From NCBI GenBank assembly GCA_017473705.1, contig JAFUJQ010000029.1, forward strand, positions 62,001 through 126,000: 64,000 nt of DNA, in the 5' to 3' direction. Below, in pieces: positions 7,850 through 16,492 of the stretch; positions within the stretch are counted from its first letter, which is position 1; each line of letters starts with the position of its first letter. The stretch comes from Bacteroidales bacterium. Lineage in GTDB: Bacteria > Bacteroidota > Bacteroidia > Bacteroidales > UBA932. The position numbers were made by a program, and so were the translations under genes. A model generated the notes under the pieces. That model was not told where the DNA came from and ran no database searches. It was given only the letters and a program-made list of their open reading frames with translations.

Positions 7850-8312
7850 TTTCTGTCCTCCTGATCTTTATCATTTCATAATTGAACTTGCAGATGTACA
7901 TGATGAAGCATACAAATACAGAAGCGAATGAGAAGTACATGAATGCCAGGTCATAAACAAAGAGAATGGCAATCAGCATCAGTATTGCCGTGCACCAGAA
8001 GCTCCATACAAACGACTGCATTCTGACCACGGCCGTCATTTCGTCTTCGTCCTTCTCTTTCGACAAGGCGATGAATACCAACGAAACCAGCAGACCAAGC
8101 ATGCATATCTCATTTACAGGATCAGTCACTGTCATTCCGAACCATTGACTTGTGCTGGCAAGATCCAGCGTAAATAGAGCCGGGACTTTGACTGTGAAGC
8201 ATTCGGCCTCGCATGGACCGAGAAGAAGCCATATGCAGGCAGCAAGGAAAGGAACAAACATGATCAGTCCGATCAGTTTGAAATTGCGGGGAAGGAGATA
8301 ATTCTTTTTCAT
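7839..8312 (-). CDS. Four-helix membrane protein, paralogue A
   Basis: 157-residue protein, first gene of the XRE operon. It has a hydrophobic segment after LPRNFKLIGLI, a short exported stretch with two cysteines (GPCEAEC), a second helix, the charged motif SKEKDEDEMTAVVRMQS, and two further helices. Shared motifs with the next gene indicate common ancestry. Function not recognised. Transcription probably starts at the -7 box at 8332-8339. Confidence 0.75.
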   Translation of the reverse strand: MKKNYLLPRNFKLIGLIMFVPFLAACIWLLLGPCEAECFTVKVPALFTLDLASTSQWFGMTVTDPVNEICMLGLLVSLVFIALSKEKDEDEMTAVVRMQSFVWSFWCTAILMLIAILFVYDLAFMYFSFASVFVCFIMYICKFNYEMIKIRRTENEK

Positions 8313-8331
8313 ATATATGGAATTTCTGCAA

Positions 8332-8339
8332 CAAAGTTA
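8332..8339 (-). promoter_or_regulatory. Probable -7 box of the XRE/membrane-protein operon
   Basis: Minus-strand TAACTTTG 20 bases before the first gene. The A+T-rich stretch from about 8340 to 8510 separates this operon from the divergent RAYT gene and shows no further gene. Confidence 0.5.
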
Positions 8340-8510
8340 AATATATTTTTCTAAATGTCAAGCATATTTAACATTTAGTTTAATGTATTTGATATAAAAT
8401 AAATTTTAAGGTGCATAAAATTTATTTTAGAACCGACAAAAAGAGAAAAAGTTGAAGAATCTTTTTTATAATCTGTCGATAGGTATTTCGGCAATACATA
8501 TCTTCGGACC

Positions 8511-9413
8511 ATGAAGAATATCGAATTGAAATATCTGTTCAGCGGGAACTGCTACCATGTCTGCACTAATGGACAGGAAACACCTGCAATCATAATGGAC
8601 AAAGAGGACTTCAAGGTCGCTCACAACTACCTGGCGCTGGCAGGATGGAAGACAGGCATTGTCACACTGGTATACACGATCATGTCAAACCATGTTCACA
8701 TCCTGATCATATGCAAAGACAGGGATCAGGCGGCCAGATACATCAAGTTATTTAAGAAGCTGTACTCAATGCATCTGTCCCAAAAATACAACATGTACGG
8801 AGCACTGAGAGGAATAGAAGACAGCATATCTCTCATAGATTCGGTTTCATATTTCAGAAACTGTGTGGCATACATATTAAGAAATGCATTATGCGCCAGA
8901 ATATGCAAAAGAATCGAGGATTATCCATGGAGCAGCTATCCGTGTTACTTCAACATGCAAGCAAGCGAAGGAGCCAGAAGGATATCCGATCTGGGCGTGC
9001 GGGAGAGGAGGAGCATTCTGAAGACACGTCTTGATCTGTCCGACTGCCCATACCTTGTCAACGCAGAGGGGATGATCGAGGCGAAATCATTTGTCAGACA
9101 CGACATTGTCGAGAGGGCTTTTGGCCATTCCGGAAAATTCTTTCTGGCAAGTCTGGGAACATGCAACGACGCAAAGATGGAATACGAAATGACCTGTAAG
9201 CCGCTTGTCCGTGTCAATGACAAGGAACTGGCAGAAGTCATCGAAGCATTGACAGAGAAAAGGTTTGCCGGAAAGCATATATCAGGACTCACTCAATCTG
9301 AGAAATGCTCAATCATCAAGAACATCTACTTCAATAACAAGACATCGATTCCTCAGCTGAGCAGAATTTTAGGACTGCCCAAAGCCATCATCAGACAGAT
9401 ACTGGGTACATAA
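8511..9413 (+). CDS. REP-associated tyrosine transposase (RAYT1)
   Basis: 300-residue Y1_Tnp-type HUH nuclease. The metal-binding motif is MSNHVHILI with His61 and His63. The nucleophile is probably Tyr121 in the RAYT hallmark YILRNA, followed by EDYPWSSYPCYF. The last 60 residues (about 240-300) resemble a helix-turn-helix (IPQLSRILGLPKAIIRQIL) and may read the palindrome. RAYTs are single-strand nucleases that recognise and cleave REP hairpins and are thought to spread them; most do not move themselves. Support here is direct: a 113-bp palindromic repeat begins on the last base of the stop codon and an almost identical copy lies 1.4 kb upstream of the start. Confidence 0.9.
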   Translation: MKNIELKYLFSGNCYHVCTNGQETPAIIMDKEDFKVAHNYLALAGWKTGIVTLVYTIMSNHVHILIICKDRDQAARYIKLFKKLYSMHLSQKYNMYGALRGIEDSISLIDSVSYFRNCVAYILRNALCARICKRIEDYPWSSYPCYFNMQASEGARRISDLGVRERRSILKTRLDLSDCPYLVNAEGMIEAKSFVRHDIVERAFGHSGKFFLASLGTCNDAKMEYEMTCKPLVRVNDKELAEVIEALTEKRFAGKHISGLTQSEKCSIIKNIYFNNKTSIPQLSRILGLPKAIIRQILGT

Positions 9414-9525
9414 AATGTGCTCGGCGGTCGTTTTGGTTGACCACCGAGCACACTAACCTGCGTTACACTGCCCTGTTTGGCATATTGCCGTGCTTGGTCG
9501 TCGCACAAAACGACCACCGAGCACA
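9413..9525 (+). repeat. 113-bp REP/BIME-like repeat, copy 2
   Basis: Directly repeated copy of 7043-7155 (three substitutions). Its first base is the last base of the RAYT1 stop codon and its last base is 10 bases from the prfA stop. The inner hairpin arm carries one change (CGGCGGTC against CGACCACCG), leaving one mismatch in the stem, while the right-end inverted arm is fully conserved. It may also act as transcription terminator for both convergent genes. Confidence 0.9.
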
Positions 9526-9535
9526 CCATTGTCGA

Positions 9536-10618
9536 TTATTCTGCTGCCTTGAGACGCTCGGCGTTCTCGGCGATCTGGAGCTGGTCGATCACGTCCTGGA
9601 TCGCTCCATCCATGAAGACAGGGAGGTTGTACATCGTGTAGTTGATGCGGTGGTCGGTCACACGTGACTGAGGGTAGTTGTATGTGCGGATCTTTGCAGA
9701 ACGGTCACCACCGGCTACCATTGTCTTTCTCTTTGCTGAGATCTCGGCAAGGTATTTCTCATACTCCATGTTGTAGAGACGGGTACGGAGCTCGGCGAGA
9801 GCCTTGTCGAAGTTCTTGAGCTGCGACTTCTCGTCCTGGCACTGCACCACGATACCTGTCGGGATATGGGTGAGGCGGATTGCCGAGTATGTAGTGTTCA
9901 CTGACTGTCCGCCAGGACCTGACGAGCAGAATGTATCCTTGCGGATATCGTTCATGTTGAGCTCGATGTCGAACTCGTCTGCCTCAGGAAGCACTGCCAC
10001 TGACGCTGCCGAAGTATGCACACGGCCCTGGGTCTCGGTCTGAGGCACGCGCTGCACGCGGTGCACGCCTGACTCATACTTCAGGACGCCATATACTCCG
10101 TCACCTGACACCTTGCAGACAATTTCCTTGAATCCGCCGGCAGCACCTTCCGCCTGGTTGGTGATCTCCATCCTCCAGCCGCGTGACTCGACGTACTTCG
10201 AGTACATGCGGAAGAGGTCGCCTGCGAAAATCGCAGCCTCGTCTCCGCCCGAACCGCCACGGATCTCAAGAATCGCGTTCTTGCTGTCCTGCGGGTCTGC
10301 AGGGATGAGGAGCAGCTTGATCTTCTCTTCCCACTCAGGAAGAACAGGTTCTATCTCTGCAATCTCCTCCTTGGCCATCTCACGAAGGTCCTCGTCCTTC
10401 TCGGTTGCAAGGATCTCCTTTGCCATCTCGTAGTTCTCGAGGATCCTCTTGAACTCGTTTCCGGCCTCTATGATAGGTGTCAGCTCCTTGTATTCCTTGT
10501 TGAGCTGCACGAACTTCTTCATATCCGAAATCACTTCAGGGTCAGCAAGCTGTGCCTGAAGCGCCTCATATTTCTCCTGAAGGCCTAATACCTTCTCCAA
10601 AAGTGAATTGTCTGCCAT
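9536..10618 (-). CDS. prfA: Peptide chain release factor 1
   Basis: 360-residue class I release factor that ends translation at UAA and UAG. The codon-reading PxT tripeptide is present as PQT at 192-194 in QRVPQTETQGRVHTS, and the catalytic GGQ lies at 236-238 in SSGPGGQSVNTTYSAIRLTH. The N-terminal coiled coil and the GGSGGDEAAIFAGDLFRMY segment are standard. PQT rather than the SPF of RF2 identifies RF1. It stands alone behind its own -7 box. Confidence 0.97.
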   Translation of the reverse strand: MADNSLLEKVLGLQEKYEALQAQLADPEVISDMKKFVQLNKEYKELTPIIEAGNEFKRILENYEMAKEILATEKDEDLREMAKEEIAEIEPVLPEWEEKIKLLLIPADPQDSKNAILEIRGGSGGDEAAIFAGDLFRMYSKYVESRGWRMEITNQAEGAAGGFKEIVCKVSGDGVYGVLKYESGVHRVQRVPQTETQGRVHTSAASVAVLPEADEFDIELNMNDIRKDTFCSSGPGGQSVNTTYSAIRLTHIPTGIVVQCQDEKSQLKNFDKALAELRTRLYNMEYEKYLAEISAKRKTMVAGGDRSAKIRTYNYPQSRVTDHRINYTMYNLPVFMDGAIQDVIDQLQIAENAERLKAAE

Positions 10619-10640
10619 ATCTTATGGTTAATTAATCGTG

Positions 10641-10648
10641 CAAAGATA
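10641..10648 (-). promoter_or_regulatory. Probable -7 box for prfA
   Basis: Minus-strand TATCTTTG, 23 bases before the prfA start. The region from 10650 to 10729 holds no further gene. Confidence 0.55.
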
Positions 10649-10729
10649 GTAAATAACATTCAAAGAGACAACCGACGCCCCATTCACTTTTAAATAGAAA
10701 AATCTGTGGCTCATAGATGGAATATAGCG

Positions 10730-12082
10730 TCATAGCTTATATTCATCAATATGGGCTACCAAGAGCTCAAACAGCCATTTAACATTACCATAAACCTCTT
10801 TGAGGAAGTTGACCAGTTGATTATCGTTCATTTTAGCCAGAGGCATTTGTGATGTTGGAACACAACAGCATACTCCGCGATTAGTCTTCTTATAGCCCTC
10901 TGGCAACTGTCTTTCCATGAGCCAATCACTCAACTTAGATTTTAGTCCCTTATCCTCCACGTGTAGCGCAATACTGTATTGCTTTTTTTTATGTCCGAAG
11001 AGCATGCCGACAGTACTGAAATTTTCCCATTCAAGATGGACCGTATCCCAATCATCAACAAGACGAATCTGCACATAACCCTTTTCTGATGAAACGGCAC
11101 GATGAGCAACTTTCCACTCTAGCTTCCCACATACCTTACCAAACATCTCATCCAGAATTCTCTTAGTCTGTTCCTCAAATCTGGCAAATGCCAAATTTTC
11201 AAGACGTTTGAGTATAGATGACAAAACAGAATACAAAACATTCAAGTCCGACACCTCAAGCTTTACAGAATCATTAACCGAGGCTGCCCTTAGCTTGGAC
11301 ACCCGTTGTCTCAGGTCATATAGATACCCTATCTGTTGCGGATCGATTCTCTCCACATCTACAGGAATCTTCAAATAACGCAATAGTTTTTTCTGGTCGC
11401 TCAGCAATGAGTTTTCCGAAAACATATCGTTGTCAAGAAAGTCCACATACTGTCTTGCTATGCTTGTAAGGGACTCCGGATAACATCTTGATTTGAGAAC
11501 ATCATCTTTCAGCCATGGAATAACATCGTCGCGGTAACTTATTGGGACAAAACGATTTCCTAGATCATATTCTGTTTTATCACTATTATAACTGTCCTGA
11601 GAAACCTCTTTACTTCCATCGCCGGTCAGATAGAATGTCCACACATTCTTAGGTGCAACTCCAGTGTTTAATACCGACGTTATATATCTTATGACCTGTT
11701 TAGGCTGATCAACGGCTCCATTAATCTTATTCTCTATAATTATCGTATAGCGCGTAGAGTGAGCTCCAACTTTAAAATCCACAATACCATCTATAAGAGA
11801 TTTCTTGCCAGGGTTATCAACAAACGCCTTATTAAAAGAGATCTCCACATCGGAAATCCACTTAAAATCTATCTTCTTGTCACGTCCTTTGGCAAACCGC
11901 GCAAGGAAGCTGCGCAGAACTGGATAATGGTTTTTCACATCAGAATAGCGAAAAAGAGCTACAAGAAGCTTCGTATGATCATTCTCGCTCATACCCCATT
12001 CTGCAAAAACATTATACTGCCCGACAGAAGAACGGGCAGATGAAATTCTTTGCGCTAGTTGTATAATTTCGTCTTTATTCAT
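10730..12082 (-). CDS. PD-(D/E)XK nuclease superfamily protein
   Basis: 450-residue protein with the hallmarks of the PDDEXK_4 family: an N-terminal NVFAEWGMSENDHTKLLVAL, an aspartate-containing strand LIDGIVDFKV (about 97-105), and IIIENKINGAVDQPKQ, where E117-x-K119 would be the nuclease E-x-K. Residues after about 200 carry a coiled region and a C-terminal domain I do not recognise. Homologues are often in accessory or defence-rich regions, but no partner gene lies next to it. The coding sequence is visibly more A+T-rich than prfA, which suggests recent acquisition. Confidence 0.75.
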   Translation of the reverse strand: MNKDEIIQLAQRISSARSSVGQYNVFAEWGMSENDHTKLLVALFRYSDVKNHYPVLRSFLARFAKGRDKKIDFKWISDVEISFNKAFVDNPGKKSLIDGIVDFKVGAHSTRYTIIIENKINGAVDQPKQVIRYITSVLNTGVAPKNVWTFYLTGDGSKEVSQDSYNSDKTEYDLGNRFVPISYRDDVIPWLKDDVLKSRCYPESLTSIARQYVDFLDNDMFSENSLLSDQKKLLRYLKIPVDVERIDPQQIGYLYDLRQRVSKLRAASVNDSVKLEVSDLNVLYSVLSSILKRLENLAFARFEEQTKRILDEMFGKVCGKLEWKVAHRAVSSEKGYVQIRLVDDWDTVHLEWENFSTVGMLFGHKKKQYSIALHVEDKGLKSKLSDWLMERQLPEGYKKTNRGVCCCVPTSQMPLAKMNDNQLVNFLKEVYGNVKWLFELLVAHIDEYKL

Positions 12083-12107
12083 GGTTTAACCTCTATTGTT
12101 AATAATT

Positions 12108-12183
12108 CCTCGGGCCGAGCCCGAGGGGAAATGCTTCAAAACGCATGTTCAGACAATCCCGCAAAGCAGGGATTGTCTGAACA
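12108..12183. terminator. Two palindromes downstream of the BACON gene, the second terminator-like
   Basis: The first hairpin pairs CCTCGGGC (12108-12115) with GCCCGAGG (12119-12126). The second pairs TGTTCAGACAATCCC (12146-12160) with its complement (12169-12183), a perfect 15-bp stem with an 8-base loop, and is followed on the minus strand by a short T run. The second probably ends the envelope operon; the first lies just upstream of the nuclease gene. Confidence 0.6.
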
Positions 12184-12195
12184 CGCTAATTAAAC

Positions 12196-15192
12196 TTATT
12201 TTGATTCTTGGAGACAACGGACAGATAGACCGCCCGCGCGACTGTGGCCGGACAGATAGACGTAGCCAGTACCGATGAAGAACAGGTAGTACGCGTCGTT
12301 ATTGCTAGGAGAAGCAGACCAATAGCTGCCGTCGCCGTAGTAACCGACATAGTCCAGGCCGCCATCGCTGCCGTGGCGATAAGCCGAAGCAGGATACCAA
12401 ATAGTCTGATCTGAACCAAACTTGCCGGAGAAATTCATGCCTTCGTCAGTGCTTTTATAGGGGTAATTAAAAGAAGATGACGACCCTATTGCCTTAGCCC
12501 ATACACCATCGCTTCCGCCATCAGGAACACGCCAACCAGATGGGCATGGATCATAGATTGACTTTGCACTTTCTGAAGTTGTCCAACGAGTATTATCGGT
12601 TGAGGTTGAACCGGTGTAATACCAATCTTCATTACTTCCATTACACCCTATAAAAGTAGTTGGGTTGGCGATAGCATAGGCTATAGTACCGCTACTTGAA
12701 TCTGATGATACTGCAGATGGCCAGATGATGGTGGATTTAGCTACCGTGCTTGATGAAATCGAAGATGATCCCAGGAAAGGATCCTTTCTACCCCACTGAT
12801 AAAGCAAGCCGAGGGCGCCGACGTCACCAGGAGTAGAAGATGTGGCACCGAGGTTGCGGTCCATCACGGTGCCCGCGTTGTTATAATATTCCTGCTCCTG
12901 AGGCTGGTCCGTAAGCCAAATGTGCCATGACCAAAGGATTTTTCCTGATGCATCCTTGGCTGCAATAACGGCATTACCCTCTTTAAATGTTGAAGGGGTC
13001 GTGAAATAAATATCCCCATCTCTATACGATACCGACTGAACGAGATCTCCAACAGAAGGTGCCGTACTTGTACCAAAAGACTCCCATAAGACAGAAACCG
13101 ACGCCACTGCTCCAACGGAAGTTGAAGAATTTCCCTTAACCGATTTAAAGAAAAATGAACCTGCCGATGAAACAATATAACTATTTGCGGTACCGGAAGC
13201 CGATAAATCCACCGGTCCATATTGGTATATAACAAACTCCTTACTTATTCCATAGTAACTTACTGTTACTTTACCGACGCGATCTACGCCACTATTATTT
13301 TCAGAGACAGTATACGATACCTCACCGTTGACATCCCGCAATACTATAATCCAAGAATCTGAAGTAGAAATCGAGACTTTCTGACCTTCGCGTGGATTAG
13401 AAATCGTATAATCGAAGGTATGGGTTCCGCTGGTATAATCATGAGTGGACGAAGACGGAGAAAGCGTTATCGATACAGCATCGTAAGTCTGGGTGACGGT
13501 AAATTCCTTGCTCACGCCAGCATAATTGATTGCTATTTTACCTGTACGAGAAGATCCACTGTTATTCTCGGCAACTGAGTATGACACAGTCCCGTTAGAA
13601 TCCACAACTCCCGTAATCCAAGAATCTGAAGTAGAAACCGAGACTTTCTGACCTTCGCGTGGATTAGAAATCGTATAATCAAAGGTATAGGTTCCGCTGG
13701 TATAATCATGAGTGGACGAAGACGGAGAAAGCGTTATCGATACTGCATCGTAAGTCTGGGTGACGGTAAATTCCTTGCTCCAGCCAGCATAATGTATTGC
13801 TATTTTACCTGTACGAGAAGATCCACTGTTATTCTCGGCGACTGAGTATGACACAGTCCCGTTGGAATCCACAACTCCCGTAATCCAAGAATCTGAAGTA
13901 GAAACCGAGACTTTCCGACCTTCGCGTGGATTAGAAATCGTATAATCGAAGGTATAGGTTCCGCTGGTATAATCATGAGTGGACGAAGACGAAGAAAGCG
14001 TTATCGATACAGCAGAAAAGGTCTGAGTTATTGTAAAGTCTATGCTGTAATCGCCATAAGTCAAAGTAACATTACCTGTGCGGGCTGCTCCAGTATTATT
14101 TTCAGAGACAGTATACGATACAACACCGTCGACATCCTTCACTCCCGTAATCCAAGAATCAGGAGTTGAAACTGAAACATTATTACCCTCACGAGGGTTC
14201 TCTACAACATACTTGAAGCTATAAGATCCTCCCACATAGGTATGAGTTGCCGAGGACGGAGATAGTTTTATCAATGTCGCCGAGTACTTCTGCGTCACGG
14301 TATAATCGGCACTCACACCAGCATAAGTCAATGTTATCTTGCCGACGCGCTCCGAACCACTATTGTTTTCAAGAACGGAATAAGTGATTTTATCACCTTT
14401 ATTCTTTATATCCACAATCCAATCAACGTCAGCTTTTATTTCCAGTTCATACCCTTCCTGCTTATTTGGTATCGTAAATGCGAACTCTCCCGTAGCCGAA
14501 GAATAATCAAACATTTCCGAAGTTCTATCAAGAGCAATCTGAGCCGCAGATTGTTTTACTCGAACTTCGACATTCGCTGCAGAAAGATAAGAGAACACGA
14601 ACTTCCCTGAGAGGTTTTCGGTCGTTGACTGCACCGTGAAACGAATCTTATCACCCTCGACTGTAACACCCTTGACGCCACCACACCATTCCGGTGCTTC
14701 TTTAACTACAAGGTTGAAACCTTCTACGGGATTTTCTATATCATAATGCCACTCTATTTCTCTATCACTATATAGAAACGACGTCTTGTTGGTCTTTGAC
14801 AGTACGATTTCAGAATAGAATGAAGGGTTAAGGTCATCTATCGGCAAACATTTGTTTGCACCAAATGTCATCACCTCATTCTCCACTACGAGCTTAACAC
14901 TTTTATCTGCACAATACAGCACACCATCTATAAGAGAATACTTATTTCTTGATTTTCGCTCGAAAGTAGACTCATCTACGCCCCAAACCGTTTTTCCTTC
15001 CACATAGCATGCCCTATAAGATTGATATTCTTCAAAATAACCACCCTGAAAAGTCAAGGTGCTTGTCGTCATATTATTTTCATCGATAATAGCCCAACTT
15101 CCGGAAACCCTTGCTGATTCAGGGGCTTCCATCTGCTGAAGACATGAAGATACAAACGCAATATAGAAAATTAAAAATATTATCTTTTTCAT
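12196..15192 (-). CDS. Large BACON-repeat lipoprotein with C-terminal FISUMP domain
   Basis: 998-residue exported lipoprotein (signal ending FVSSC, lipidated Cys17). After a unique region of about 130 residues come roughly seven Ig-like BACON domains of about 89 residues, with repeated cores such as NPREGQKVSVSTSDSWITGV and VSYSVAENNSGSSRTGKI. The C-terminal 220 residues form a FISUMP domain: VMDRNLGATSS, GLLYQWGRKDPF, YDPCPSGWRVPDGG, YWSAS and GLSVRCLQ. BACON domains are linked to carbohydrate or mucin binding at the cell surface of Bacteroidetes; the ligand here is unknown. It is last in a three-gene operon, 13 bases after the barrel protein. Confidence 0.85.
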   Translation of the reverse strand: MKKIIFLIFYIAFVSSCLQQMEAPESARVSGSWAIIDENNMTTSTLTFQGGYFEEYQSYRACYVEGKTVWGVDESTFERKSRNKYSLIDGVLYCADKSVKLVVENEVMTFGANKCLPIDDLNPSFYSEIVLSKTNKTSFLYSDREIEWHYDIENPVEGFNLVVKEAPEWCGGVKGVTVEGDKIRFTVQSTTENLSGKFVFSYLSAANVEVRVKQSAAQIALDRTSEMFDYSSATGEFAFTIPNKQEGYELEIKADVDWIVDIKNKGDKITYSVLENNSGSERVGKITLTYAGVSADYTVTQKYSATLIKLSPSSATHTYVGGSYSFKYVVENPREGNNVSVSTPDSWITGVKDVDGVVSYTVSENNTGAARTGNVTLTYGDYSIDFTITQTFSAVSITLSSSSSTHDYTSGTYTFDYTISNPREGRKVSVSTSDSWITGVVDSNGTVSYSVAENNSGSSRTGKIAIHYAGWSKEFTVTQTYDAVSITLSPSSSTHDYTSGTYTFDYTISNPREGQKVSVSTSDSWITGVVDSNGTVSYSVAENNSGSSRTGKIAINYAGVSKEFTVTQTYDAVSITLSPSSSTHDYTSGTHTFDYTISNPREGQKVSISTSDSWIIVLRDVNGEVSYTVSENNSGVDRVGKVTVSYYGISKEFVIYQYGPVDLSASGTANSYIVSSAGSFFFKSVKGNSSTSVGAVASVSVLWESFGTSTAPSVGDLVQSVSYRDGDIYFTTPSTFKEGNAVIAAKDASGKILWSWHIWLTDQPQEQEYYNNAGTVMDRNLGATSSTPGDVGALGLLYQWGRKDPFLGSSSISSSTVAKSTIIWPSAVSSDSSSGTIAYAIANPTTFIGCNGSNEDWYYTGSTSTDNTRWTTSESAKSIYDPCPSGWRVPDGGSDGVWAKAIGSSSSFNYPYKSTDEGMNFSGKFGSDQTIWYPASAYRHGSDGGLDYVGYYGDGSYWSASPSNNDAYYLFFIGTGYVYLSGHSRAGGLSVRCLQESK
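13390..14190 (-). repeat. Three near-identical 267-bp tandem repeats inside the BACON gene
   Basis: The marker GCGTGGATTAG recurs at 13390, 13657 and 13924, exactly 267 bases (89 codons) apart, and the intervening DNA is almost identical. High nucleotide identity indicates recent duplication or gene conversion, so repeat number may vary between strains. Confidence 0.85.
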
Positions 15193-15205
15193 CCCATAGA
15201 AGCAT

Positions 15206-16492
15206 TTAGAAAGTAAAACCTAACTTAAAGGACGGATCAATTCGCCAATGGTGAACATAGCAGTTAGTAGTTCCATAATCGTCTTCGCTTTCTCCCTCAA
15301 TAAAATGTCCAGAAGGAGTAGAACAAACAGAAACAAGAAAATACATGTTGCCCGACTTGCTTAATCGCACATTCAGTCCGGCACCTGCATCAAAAAGAGG
15401 GATTAGCATCAGCGGGGCATAGACTCCTCCAGACAAGGACAGCATAGGCTGGTATTTCCCTCTGGACATGTATAATCGGGCATTGAGGAACACTGGTATA
15501 TTTATCGGAGTATATTTTTCGGTTTCCCTATAAAGAGGATCGAACTCATCACCATAAGCATAAAGATTTCCAAGCTGATACTGTACACCTGTTCCAACCC
15601 CTAAAGAAAACCAGTTATTAAAGCGATATCCTAAGGTATATTTCAGTTCCACAGGATGCAGAGAGCCATAATTCCTATAGCCAAGATTCTTATATACAAC
15701 ATCATAGCCCACAGAAGGATCTCCTGTATATAATACATACGAGAACTCTAAGGCGTGTACAATACCTTTGTTTTTATACTTGGCATTGTAAGCGTCAATG
15801 GCCGCCTTCCTTTCTGCCTCCTTCTCCGCTTTTGCTATAGCCGCAGCTTCCCTAGCCGCTTTCTTCTCCGCAGCTATACGTGCGGCCTCCTCGGCCCTTG
15901 CCTGAGCGGCGGCTTCTTGAGCCGCCTTTCTTTCCGCGGCCAAACGGGCTTCCTCGGCTTCTCTTGCTGCCTTCTCAGCTGCTATACGAGCTGCTTCCTC
16001 GGCCCTTGCCTGAGCGGCAGCCTCTTGGGCCGCCTTCTTCTCAGCTGCCACACGTGCAGCTTCCTCAGCTTTTGCCTGAGCAGCAGCTTCCTCAGCCGCC
16101 TTCTTCTCAGCAGCTATACGTGCGGCCTCCTCGGCCCGTGCCCTACGCTCTGCCTCTTCTTTAGCTTCTGCTTCAGCCTTTGCTTTGGCTTGAGCGTAGC
16201 CCTTGTCAACCTTCAATTTAAACACAAGATAAGAGCCATCGATTTCCAGTGTCTGAGACAAAAATCCTGGAAGGCCCACAGACAATTCTTTCACATAATG
16301 TGGGACCAATATCAAAAAGGTTCCGTCTGCTTCAGTCTTGAATTTCCAGTCTGTACCTACTGGTTGAATAACAGCACCTGCTAACGGAAGTCCTTTTTCA
16401 TCAAAGACCACTCCGTTTACAGTACGCTCAGTCTGTGCCACACACACCAATGACAATGTGGCACAGAGAAACGTCAATATTATTTGTCTCAT
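15206..16492 (-). CDS. Exported protein: CarboxypepD_reg-like domain, TolA-like coiled coil, beta-barrel
   Basis: 428 residues with a signal peptide ending VCVAQ. Residues about 22-95 look like a carboxypeptidase regulatory-like beta-sandwich (RTVNGVVFDEKGLPLAGAVI). Residues about 96-235 are an almost uninterrupted Ala/Glu/Lys/Arg helix with repeated AEEAARIAAEKKA units, like the periplasmic rod of TolA. Residues about 240-428 resemble a small outer-membrane barrel, ending in the phenylalanine of KLGFTF. The protein could therefore span the periplasm and end in the outer membrane. It overlaps the upstream lipoprotein gene by 4 bases (ATGA), implying coupled translation. Confidence 0.75.
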   Translation of the reverse strand: MRQIILTFLCATLSLVCVAQTERTVNGVVFDEKGLPLAGAVIQPVGTDWKFKTEADGTFLILVPHYVKELSVGLPGFLSQTLEIDGSYLVFKLKVDKGYAQAKAKAEAEAKEEAERRARAEEAARIAAEKKAAEEAAAQAKAEEAARVAAEKKAAQEAAAQARAEEAARIAAEKAAREAEEARLAAERKAAQEAAAQARAEEAARIAAEKKAAREAAAIAKAEKEAERKAAIDAYNAKYKNKGIVHALEFSYVLYTGDPSVGYDVVYKNLGYRNYGSLHPVELKYTLGYRFNNWFSLGVGTGVQYQLGNLYAYGDEFDPLYRETEKYTPINIPVFLNARLYMSRGKYQPMLSLSGGVYAPLMLIPLFDAGAGLNVRLSKSGNMYFLVSVCSTPSGHFIEGESEDDYGTTNCYVHHWRIDPSFKLGFTF

